A stretch of 64,000 bases of DNA from Micavibrio_C sp964577255 (GTDB taxonomy: Bacteria > Pseudomonadota > Alphaproteobacteria > Micavibrionales > Micavibrionaceae). Position numbers and translations under genes: made by a program. Location: contig CAZNYM010000002.1 in NCBI GenBank assembly GCA_964577255.1, positions 35,472 to 99,471 on the forward strand, read 5' to 3'. Below the pieces are notes generated by a model. It did not search any database. It was not told where the DNA came from and worked only from the letters and a program-made list of their open reading frames with translations. Every line of letters starts with the position of its first letter. The stretch's first letter is position 1. This document shows, one piece after another, positions 57,668 to 64,000 of the stretch.

Positions 57668-57918
57668 TGGCAGGCTGGATCGTCTATATCCTGCGCTGCG
57701 CCGACGGTACGCTTTACACCGGCATCACCAACGATCTTAAACGGCGTCTGTCCCTGCACGAACGCGGCACGGGGGCCCGGTATACGCGCGGGCGCGCGCC
57801 GTTCCGGATTGCCTACACGGAAACCTGCACGACGAAAGGCGCCGCGCTGAAGCGTGAGGCCGCCATAAAAAAAATGAAACGGGAAAGCAAGATCGCGCTT
57901 GTTACGAGGAAAAATTAA
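57667..57918 (+). CDS. GIY-YIG domain protein (YhbQ/UPF0213-like), GTG start
   Basis: 83 aa starting at GTG 57667, sharing the last base of the upstream stop (TAGTG). The catalytic GIY-YIG motif reads WIVYILRCADGTLYTGITND, with the following Arg (LKRRL), HERGTGARYTRGR and the Glu (YTETC). The compact single-domain form is like YhbQ/UvrC-type small endonucleases of unknown cellular role. Coupling to the permease gene suggests only cotranscription. Confidence 0.9.
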   Translation: MAGWIVYILRCADGTLYTGITNDLKRRLSLHERGTGARYTRGRAPFRIAYTETCTTKGAALKREAAIKKMKRESKIALVTRKN

Positions 57919-58129
57919 CCTCGACGCCACGCTTCCTGAAATAAGACTGCATCATCTTGCGGCCCTGACGGTTGTTCTGCGCCAGGCGCGCCGGATCAAT
58001 CGTCACACCCTTCTCGCCCCCGGCGGCCAGCGCGTCCTTCAGGCGGGCGATATGGATGTCGATGTCCTTGTTGTTCTCGTGCAGGGACTGGTAAACCCCT
58101 TCCAGGGCCTGGGCGACGGCGTTGCTCAT
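57902..58129 (-). CDS. Hypothetical small protein, 75 aa
   Basis: Helical, charged protein without membrane segment: AVAQALEGVYQSLHENNKDI, then HIARLKDALAAGGEKGVTID and PARLAQNNRQGRKMMQSYFRKRGVEVNFSS. No Cys. It overlaps the convergent GIY-YIG gene by 17 bp. No family recognised; conserved small proteins of this look are common in alphaproteobacteria. GGAGT-type ribosome-binding site before ATG 58129. Confidence 0.7.
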   Translation of the reverse strand: MSNAVAQALEGVYQSLHENNKDIDIHIARLKDALAAGGEKGVTIDPARLAQNNRQGRKMMQSYFRKRGVEVNFSS

Positions 58130-58277
58130 CTTCTGAATACTCCTGGCCGGAGCCTAGCAGCCCGGCGGCGCGCTGATCAATAATATAATGACCGGAATAT
58201 CCTTGATTCCACCCTGCAAATACCTCCGGGCGCTGTTATAATCCCCCTGCCTGAGCAACAGACGGAACCGCGCCATC

Positions 58278-59153
58278 ATGAACGCCTTCGATTACGACAC
58301 CGCCTTCTGCCGCAACTGGGGCTGGTTGACGCCAGCCGAGCAGAAGATCCTGCGTACCAAGCGCATCGCCGTGGCTGGCATGGGCGGCGTGGGCGGCATC
58401 TACATGACCACTCTTTCGCGCCTGGGGCTCGAGAAATTCTCCATCGCCGACCATGACGAATTCGAGCTCAAGAATTTTAACCGCCAGATCGGCGCCACCA
58501 TGGACACGATCGGCAAATCCAAAACCGAAGTGATGGAAGGCATGATCCGCGCCATCAACCCGGGCGCCGACATCCGCTCCTTCCCCGGTGTAAACGACGC
58601 CAACCGCGACGAGTTTCTTACGGACGTAGACCTCTATATCGACGGCATCGACTTTTTCGAGATCGAGGAACGCCGCAAGGTCTTCGCCGCCTGCTGGGAG
58701 CGCGGCATACCGGGCATCACCATCGCCCCGGTCGGCATGGGCGCAGCTGCCGTCGCCTTCATCCCCGGCAAGGGCATGACCTACGAGGAATATTTCGGCT
58801 TCGCCAAGGCCAAGGACGATATCGAGAAAGTCGCCCGCTTCATGGTCGGCCTTTCGCCTGCCATGATCCAGCGCACCTACGTCGCAGATCACAGCGCCAT
58901 CAACATACCGCAGCACCGCGCGCCTTCCACCATCATGGGCGTGACCTTGTGCGCCGGCATGGCGGCAACGTTCGCGCTGAAAGTGTTGCTGGGTCGCGGG
59001 TCGGTGAAAGCCGCCCCCCATGGGTTGCATTTCGACGCCTACCGCAACAAACTTGCCAAAACTTGGCGGCCGGGCGGCAACGACCACATCCTGCAGCGCC
59101 TGGCGCTCGCCTATGTGGTGCATAAATTCCGCAGCAGCGCGACTAACAAATAA
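58278..59153 (+). CDS. Stand-alone ThiF/MoeB/E1-like adenylyltransferase
   Basis: 291 aa. ATP-dependent adenylation enzyme of the ThiF/HesA superfamily. The nucleotide motif is IAVAGMGGVGGIYMTTLSRLG (about 32-52, cited in part), the Arg-finger region FNRQIGATMDTIGKSK and the Mg-binding Asp in YIDGIDFFE. The Zn-binding CXXC pairs of MoeB/ThiF are not visible and the usual catalytic Cys region is unclear; candidates are Cys138 and the Cys near 238. No ubiquitin-like partner or sulfurtransferase is adjacent. It may adenylate a small-molecule or peptide carboxylate. It is convergent with the ABC-2 permease gene. Confidence 0.85.
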   Translation: MNAFDYDTAFCRNWGWLTPAEQKILRTKRIAVAGMGGVGGIYMTTLSRLGLEKFSIADHDEFELKNFNRQIGATMDTIGKSKTEVMEGMIRAINPGADIRSFPGVNDANRDEFLTDVDLYIDGIDFFEIEERRKVFAACWERGIPGITIAPVGMGAAAVAFIPGKGMTYEEYFGFAKAKDDIEKVARFMVGLSPAMIQRTYVADHSAINIPQHRAPSTIMGVTLCAGMAATFALKVLLGRGSVKAAPHGLHFDAYRNKLAKTWRPGGNDHILQRLALAYVVHKFRSSATNK

Positions 59154-60302
59154 TCAGTCCAGCGTGCGGCGGTAGCGCTTGATCGCCACGCCCATGAACA
59201 GGACCGTCAGCAGCAAAAGTGGCCACAGATGTGGCCACAGCTCGATGAGGCCGTTGTCCTTAAGCAGGATGCCGCGGCTGATATTCACGAAATAGGTGTT
59301 GGGCAGAAAGCTGCCGATCCACTGCGCCCACTCCGGCATGCCGCGGAAGGGGAACATGAACCCGGTCAGAAGGATCGAGGGCAGTATGACGGTGATCGAC
59401 ATCTGCATCGCCTGCATCTGGTTGCGGGCGCTCGCCGACAGCATGAAGCCGATTGCCAGATTGCAGACGATGAAGACCAGCAGGGTGCTGAACAAAACCA
59501 GCAGATTGCCCTGGATCGGCACATCGAACATGATTTTCGCCGCCGCCACGATCACAAAGGCCTGGATATAGCCGATCAGGACGTAAGGCACGATCTTGCC
59601 CGCCATCACCTCAAGCGGCCGCACCGGCATCGCCAGCAGGTTTTCCATGGTGCCCCGCTCGGCCTCGCGGGTGATGGAAAGCGCCGTCATCATGATGCAG
59701 GTCAGCGTCAGGATCACGCCGATCAGGCCCGGCACGACGTTGAAGCGGGTGAAGCTTTCGGGGTTGTACTGGCGATGGACTACCACCTCCACCGGCATGT
59801 CTGCAACCTGCAGATAGGCAAGCGGGCCGGTCAGGTTGTGGTGGATGGCGTGGGCCAGAATGTCGTTCATCGCCGCGATGGCGCCTGCCGTCGCGGTGGG
59901 GTCGGTCGTGTCGGCCTCCACCAGGATCTGCGGCCGCTGGCTGCGCACCAGGTTGCGTTCGAAATTTTCGGGGATGGTGACGGCAAACTGGATCTTCCCT
60001 TGCGCCAACAGCCGCTGCGCCTCGGCGGGTGTGGCGGCGCGGCGGAACTTGAAATAATCGGAATTTTCCAGCCCGGCCACGAAGCTGCGCGAAAACGCGC
60101 CCTGATCGCCCACCACCAGCGCCGCCGGCATGTGGCGCGGGTCCATGTTGATGGCGTAGCCGAAGATGATCAGCTGCATGATGGGGATGATGAGAATCAT
60201 CGACACGGTCATGGAATCGCGACGCAGCTGCTGGAATTCCTTGACCATGATGGCGCGGATCCGCTGGGAGCTGAAAGCGAGAGAGGGCAAAGAGAGTTTC
60301 AT
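59154..60302 (-). CDS. ABC-2 type permease, YbhR/YhhJ-like
   Basis: 382 aa. One N-terminal helix (MTVSMILIIPIMQLIIFGYAI) is followed by a long periplasmic domain. Five C-terminal helices follow, ending GVILTLTCIMMTALSI, the conserved EAERGTMENLLAMPVRPLEVM coupling segment and FPFRGMPEWAQWIGSFLPNTYF. This is typical of ABC-2 exporters of the YbhS/R type. Coupled by 4-bp overlap to the ATPase gene. Part of an operon with HlyD and an acyltransferase upstream. Confidence 0.92.
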   Translation of the reverse strand: MKLSLPSLAFSSQRIRAIMVKEFQQLRRDSMTVSMILIIPIMQLIIFGYAINMDPRHMPAALVVGDQGAFSRSFVAGLENSDYFKFRRAATPAEAQRLLAQGKIQFAVTIPENFERNLVRSQRPQILVEADTTDPTATAGAIAAMNDILAHAIHHNLTGPLAYLQVADMPVEVVVHRQYNPESFTRFNVVPGLIGVILTLTCIMMTALSITREAERGTMENLLAMPVRPLEVMAGKIVPYVLIGYIQAFVIVAAAKIMFDVPIQGNLLVLFSTLLVFIVCNLAIGFMLSASARNQMQAMQMSITVILPSILLTGFMFPFRGMPEWAQWIGSFLPNTYFVNISRGILLKDNGLIELWPHLWPLLLLTVLFMGVAIKRYRRTLD

Positions 60303-61240
60303 CGCTCCTCCTCCGGACGCGCGTTCAGGTAATGTATGAAAACATCCTCCATCGCAGGCGCGATCGGCGCCCAGCTCAGTCCGGCCTGGCTGCGGTAAGG
60401 GGCGATGGCCGCTTCAAGGCCCGCGCCGTCCGTGCCGCTGACATGCAGGCTATCGCCGAAGGGGGCGATGCTGGTGACGGCCGGGCTGGCCTTGATCTTT
60501 TGCATCAGCGGCATCAGATGCGGTCCGCGCACGGCCCAGGTGACGAGGCGGGCCTCGGCCACCACCTCGGCGACCGTCCCCTGCGTCACCACCTTGCCAG
60601 CGTTCATATAGATGATGGCATGGCAGCGCTCGGCCTCGTCCATATAATGCGTGCTAACCAGCACGGTCAGCCCCTGCTCCGCCAGCGTATGGATCTCGTC
60701 CCAGAATTCGCGCCGCGCCTTGGGATCGACGCCAGCCGTCGGCTCGTCGAGCAGCAGCAGCTCCGGGTCGTGCAGGATGCAGGCGGCCAGCGCAAGGCGC
60801 TGTTTCCATCCTCCCGAAAGTGCGCCCGCGAACTGCCCTGCCCGGGCGGTCAGGTTGAGCCGTTCGAGTGCCGCATCGACACGTTCCCGCGGCCGGTCGA
60901 GCGCGAACATGCCCACGACGAACTCCAGATTCTCACGGATGGTCAGGTCTTCCCAGTAGCTGAAACGCTGGGTCATGTAACCGGTGCGGCGCTTGATGTC
61001 TTCGGCTTCGCGGCGCAGATCGAACCCCAGGCACGTGCCGCTGCCGCTATCGGGCGTCAGCAGACCGCACAGCATGCGCATGGTGGTCGTCTTGCCGCTG
61101 CCGTTGGCACCCAGGAAACCGTAAATGCGCCCGCGCGGTACGCGCAGATCGACCTGATCGACGGCCCTCCTGCCCTTGTAGCTCTTGCTGAGACCCTGCA
61201 CCGCGATGGCGTAGTCCGGAGAGACGCTGGCGGCACTCAT
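60299..61240 (-). CDS. ABC exporter ATPase subunit
   Basis: 313 aa. Walker A GANGSGKTTTMRML, Q loop MTQRFSYWED, signature LSGGWKQRLAL, Walker B LLLLDEPTAGVD and switch His STHYMDEAERC are all intact. A C-terminal extension of about 80 residues occurs in DrrA/YbhF-type ATPases. It energises the permease encoded downstream. Overlaps with both neighbours by 4 bp. Confidence 0.96.
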   Translation of the reverse strand: MSAASVSPDYAIAVQGLSKSYKGRRAVDQVDLRVPRGRIYGFLGANGSGKTTTMRMLCGLLTPDSGSGTCLGFDLRREAEDIKRRTGYMTQRFSYWEDLTIRENLEFVVGMFALDRPRERVDAALERLNLTARAGQFAGALSGGWKQRLALAACILHDPELLLLDEPTAGVDPKARREFWDEIHTLAEQGLTVLVSTHYMDEAERCHAIIYMNAGKVVTQGTVAEVVAEARLVTWAVRGPHLMPLMQKIKASPAVTSIAPFGDSLHVSGTDGAGLEAAIAPYRSQAGLSWAPIAPAMEDVFIHYLNARPEEER

Positions 61241-62184
61241 TTTTTCACAGCCGGGCGGATCGTCACCGGCAGGCCGGGACGCAGTTGTACATCGACCGCG
61301 TCGGCGCGCGCCTCGACCATGAAGACGAGCTTCTCGCGCGATTCAACGCTGTAAATCACGGGCGGCGTGAACTCGGCTTGCGCCGCCACGAAAATCACCT
61401 TGCCGGGGATGGGCGCGCGGCAACCGTCACACAGGATCTGCACCGGCGTGCCGATGGCAAAGGCGGGCACGCGCGACTGCGGCACGAAGAAGCGCACCTT
61501 GACATTGTCGGGCGGCAGCAGGCTGACCACCGGCACTCCGGCATCGACATATTCACTTGGATCGAAATAGGTGTTTTCCACCCGGCCGGCGGCGGGCGCC
61601 TTGGGGGCCGCCTGGGCCAGGCGCTTTTCCGCCTGGATCAGGTTGTGCTTGGCCACCTCGACCGAAGCCTTGGCGGCGGCGATCTGGTCTTCGCGCGCGC
61701 CCAGGGCACTCGAGCGCAGGCGGGCGTCGAGCTCCTGCACGCGGGCCTGCGCCGCTTCGTAATCGGCCTCGGCCTTGTCGAAAGCGGATTTGGACGCCGC
61801 GCCGGTCTTCACCAGCGGCTTGATGCGGTCGTAATCCTTGCGGGCGTTTTCAAGGGCGGCATCGGCCTGTTCCTTCTGCTTGAGGATCACTTCGGTTTCC
61901 TCGGGACGCTCGCCCTTGCCCAGGTCGCTGAGCTCGGCCGTCGCCCGCACGATCTCGGCGGCGGCGGCGTCGCGGGCGGCCTGCAGGGCGGTCAGATCGA
62001 GCGAGAATAAAGGCTGACCCAGCGGCACTTCCTGGCCGCGCTTGACGTCCAGGCTCTGCAGCACGCCGCCGGTCGTGGGCGCGATCAGCAGGAACTCACC
62101 CTCGACATAACCCTGAATCGGCTTGTTCTGCGGCTGACATCCGGCCACGATCAGGCACAGCACAGCCAGGCTGAAATGTTTCAT
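61237..62184 (-). CDS. HlyD-family periplasmic adaptor, lipoprotein (YbhG-like)
   Basis: 315 aa. Lipobox LIVAGC gives lipidation at Cys16. N-terminal beta-barrel/lipoyl half (APTTGGVLQSLDVKRGQEVPLGQ), a long coiled coil (about 70-190, with ARDAAAAEIVRATAEL and ASKSAFDKAEADYEAAQ), and the second lipoyl half AAPKAPAAGRVENTYF. C-terminal barrel PGLPVTIRPAVKK. The layout is that of YbhG/MacA adaptors, which link an ABC transporter to an outer-membrane channel (none encoded here). It starts 25 bp after the acyltransferase stop. Confidence 0.93.
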   Translation of the reverse strand: MKHFSLAVLCLIVAGCQPQNKPIQGYVEGEFLLIAPTTGGVLQSLDVKRGQEVPLGQPLFSLDLTALQAARDAAAAEIVRATAELSDLGKGERPEETEVILKQKEQADAALENARKDYDRIKPLVKTGAASKSAFDKAEADYEAAQARVQELDARLRSSALGAREDQIAAAKASVEVAKHNLIQAEKRLAQAAPKAPAAGRVENTYFDPSEYVDAGVPVVSLLPPDNVKVRFFVPQSRVPAFAIGTPVQILCDGCRAPIPGKVIFVAAQAEFTPPVIYSVESREKLVFMVEARADAVDVQLRPGLPVTIRPAVKK

Positions 62185-62208
62185 GAAAACCGGTGACGAA
62201 GAAACGCG

Positions 62209-63093
62209 TTACTGCCGGGATACGGCCATAGCGTTATCAGGCCACTTCTGCAGCGAAAGGTCAAGAGTATCACTGTGGTATTTTTGATACAGCGCCTGCG
62301 CCTTGCTGTGCAAGCGGCCACCATCCGACATAATCTCCCACATGTGCGGCATCGCCTCGCGGCAATAGATGGCATTCTCGCGGATGTTGAGGGAGAAAAG
62401 CTGGCGCAGGCCGTGAAACTCCAGTGGCTCTCCAAGGCGGTTGATGCAACCGATGCCGACCTTTTCCATCCGGTTGATCTGATGCGGCTCCATGATGGAA
62501 ATGCAGTTTTCTATGCCATTATCCAGTGCCGTATCGCAAGCAGCGCGGAAAAGTCCCAGCGGCGCCAGACGTAAAAGTCTGGTAATCAGATAAGAATTAA
62601 TGCTGCCATGATGCTCCCTCATTGCCCTTTGCCTCAGCTCTTCGCGGAATGTCCTGTCGATCATCAGGCGGGAAAACTCGCAGTGATTCATGATGGCTTT
62701 CTCATCCCTCAGAATCGGGTGCTGGTACACAGCGTTCTGCACTTGAAAACAATGTAGCGGATTTTCGGCGCACGGCATGATAACGCGAATAACGCCGATC
62801 GGGCGATGAGTCGCCGTGTGCATCAACAAGATATGCCGGGAATGCGAGTCGAAAGCATCCTGTTCCAGCTGGGCCTGATGATCCGGATTGTCCACCAAAT
62901 TGTTTTCAACACAGAACACTTTATAGCGCAGGCGGAAAGCCATCTCGCGCAGCGCGTCGGTGTTCGCCTGGACGATGCTGTAGGTCTGGTTGTAAAGGAA
63001 GTTGATGCTGAGCCCCTGCACATGGCGGCAGATATGGGCCGGGTAGTTGAGGACCCTTTGGGAGAAAACGCCGGCATCAGTTATATTTGTCAT
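62209..63093 (-). CDS. LuxI-like / PEP-CTERM-associated-type N-acyltransferase
   Basis: 294 aa. GNAT-like fold resembling autoinducer synthases and the exosortase-associated acyltransferases. FRLRYKVFCVENNLVDN holds the conserved Arg and the Phe/Tyr of the acyl-donor site. EQDAFDSHSRHILLMHTATH and PIGVIRVIMP follow, then CEFSRLMIDR with the conserved Glu-x-x-Arg. The C-terminal half has LEFHGLRQLFSLN. Family knowledge suggests transfer of an acyl group from ACP/CoA to an amine, making an N-acyl amino acid or a homoserine lactone. It heads an operon with an HlyD-ABC exporter, which may export the product. ATG 63093 follows GGAG. Confidence 0.82.
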   Translation of the reverse strand: MTNITDAGVFSQRVLNYPAHICRHVQGLSINFLYNQTYSIVQANTDALREMAFRLRYKVFCVENNLVDNPDHQAQLEQDAFDSHSRHILLMHTATHRPIGVIRVIMPCAENPLHCFQVQNAVYQHPILRDEKAIMNHCEFSRLMIDRTFREELRQRAMREHHGSINSYLITRLLRLAPLGLFRAACDTALDNGIENCISIMEPHQINRMEKVGIGCINRLGEPLEFHGLRQLFSLNIRENAIYCREAMPHMWEIMSDGGRLHSKAQALYQKYHSDTLDLSLQKWPDNAMAVSRQ

Positions 63094-63416
63094 ATTTTAA
63101 AACTCCCCTGCCTCAGACTTCGCTTATAATTAACATAAGATCCATATGTTTGCCATAAAAATATTCAGACATAAAGGTTAATAATCGTTAACATTATAGC
63201 TGCAATGGCGGGCTTACATCTCCCAGCCTATACCCGGCGGCCATAACATCCTGTAAATTAATGGCGGGAATTGGCCAAAATGCTTTGTTTTCCGTAGCTC
63301 TTTTTCCTATTTAGCGGAGTGGCTGTCGGAAGTCTCACCCCAAAATGCCCCCATGCCTTAAAATCCCAAGAAATTGTCTAGGGCGGAGGCAGGGAAAGGG
63401 GATAAAGGGTTTCACA
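63094..63416. other. 323-bp divergent intergenic region, AT-rich on the left
   Basis: Between the acyltransferase (minus) and the LysE-family gene (plus). It contains TATAAT-like AT-rich stretches near 63125 and a CATATG near 63153. The imperfect palindrome GTTAATAATCGTTAAC (63177-63192) has six of eight arm positions paired and could be an operator. No coding frame or RNA gene is seen. Confidence 0.5.
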
Positions 63417-64000
63417 TGATTTCCGCCGACTTCATACCCTTTGTGATCGCCTGCCTCGCTATCGAGGCCACGCCGGGGCCAAACATGGCCTATCTGGCGG
63501 TGCTGAGCGTCACGGAAGGGCGGCGCACCGGATTGTTTGCTGTGGCCGGCGTGGCGCTGGGTTTGTTGCTGACAGGTCTTGCCGCCGCCATGGGTATCGC
63601 CGCAGTGGTGACAACCTATCCCCTTGCCTATAGTCTCCTGCGGTTTGGCGGGGTGGCCTATCTTCTATGGCTGGCGTGGGAAAGCTGGCACGAAACCGTT
63701 GTGAAGGAAGAAGCTGCCATCACCAATAACAAAAGCAGGGAAATGATGTTTTTCCGCCGCGGTCTCATAACCAACCTCCTCAATCCCAAGGCGGCCATCT
63801 TCTATATCGCCATGCTGCCTTCCTTTATTAATGGCGCCGCACCTCCGCTCCTGCAGACAATAGCCCTGACATCCATCTACGTCATAATCGCCACCGCCGT
63901 GCACAGCCTGATTGTAACTCTGGGCGGCACGGCAAAGTCCTTCTTCGAAGATCCCGGCCGCCAAAATCAGGTGCGTCGCGTATTCTCCGTTCTTCTTGTT
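63417..64000 (+). CDS. LysE/RhtB-family exporter (partial, C-terminus beyond window)
   Basis: ATG 63417 after AAAGGGG; the frame runs open to base 64000, 194 codons. Small amino-acid exporter family with about six helices. The N-terminus IEATPGPNMAYLAVLSVTEGRRTG carries the family signature PGPN, followed by GVALGLLLTGL and LRFGGVAYLLWLAWE. FFRRGLITNLLNPKAAIFYIAMLP is the second signature. Likely a RhtB-type efflux protein of unknown substrate. Confidence 0.92.

Noticed and set aside
1..64000. tRNA genes, CRISPR arrays, insertion sequences
   Set aside because: Looked for T-arm GGTTCGAATCC-type motifs, regularly spaced repeats and transposase signatures on both strands; none was convincing by eye.

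Overview
The window looks like chromosomal DNA of a GC-rich alphaproteobacterium. The support is the division and cell-wall (dcw) cluster in the order mraZ-rsmH-ftsL-ftsI-murE-murF-mraY-murD-ftsW, a four-subunit succinate dehydrogenase, a meso-DAP-type MurE, a type A-like RNase P RNA and a topA/dprA/plsY/rnr/rpmG neighbourhood. The genus cannot be told from this sequence alone. I see no tRNA, CRISPR array, insertion sequence or clear prophage.

Layout. 1-9.9 kb: dcw cluster on the minus strand, tightly overlapped, with a mraZ promoter covered by five MraZ-type boxes at exact 10-bp spacing. 9.9-12.3 kb: a perfect FNR/FixK-type site ahead of a 48-codon membrane microprotein, a bidirectional terminator, rnpB butted against an AmpD/AmiD-type amidase, and msrA. 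12.5-22.4 kb: a tandem pair of secreted paralogues, sdhB separated by about 3 kb from sdhCDA, an aldo-keto reductase, a tautomerase, a degenerate methyltransferase and asd. 22.5-35.6 kb: a complete-looking type IVb-pilus/type II-secretion-like machine (response regulator, lipoprotein secretin, Ig/ASH-PilP-like fusion, ATPase, inner-membrane platform, two bitopic assembly proteins, two atypical pilin-like proteins). A cytoplasmic hybrid histidine kinase lies at one end and a prepilin peptidase at the other. 35.6-49.1 kb: CoA-transferase, pyrB, topA, dprA, plsY, a three-gene lipid A glycosylation operon, a divergent XRE/S24-like regulator pair with operator repeats, rpmG and rnr. 49.1-56.5 kb: prmB, then an unusual set comprising a cysteine-synthase/rhodanese fusion, a fold-III PLP decarboxylase (Y4yA-like), a methyltransferase and a CooC-like ATPase, followed by a DUF2946-like and a His-rich protein suggestive of metal handling. 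56.6-64 kb: AI-2E-family permease, GIY-YIG protein, stand-alone ThiF/E1-like enzyme, an operon of a LuxI-like/PEP-CTERM-type acyltransferase with an HlyD-ABC exporter, and a truncated LysE-family exporter.

The most promising candidates for undescribed biology are: (a) the pilus/secretion machine whose secretin-partner gene is a HYDIN/ASH-type Ig-repeat protein ending in a PilP/GspC-like module; (b) the amino-acid/metal locus at 50.5-56.5 kb, in which the CooC-like ATPase has CYH where CooC has CYC; (c) the acyltransferase-exporter operon at 59.1-63.1 kb. Functional statements are inferred from motifs and context; no database search was run.
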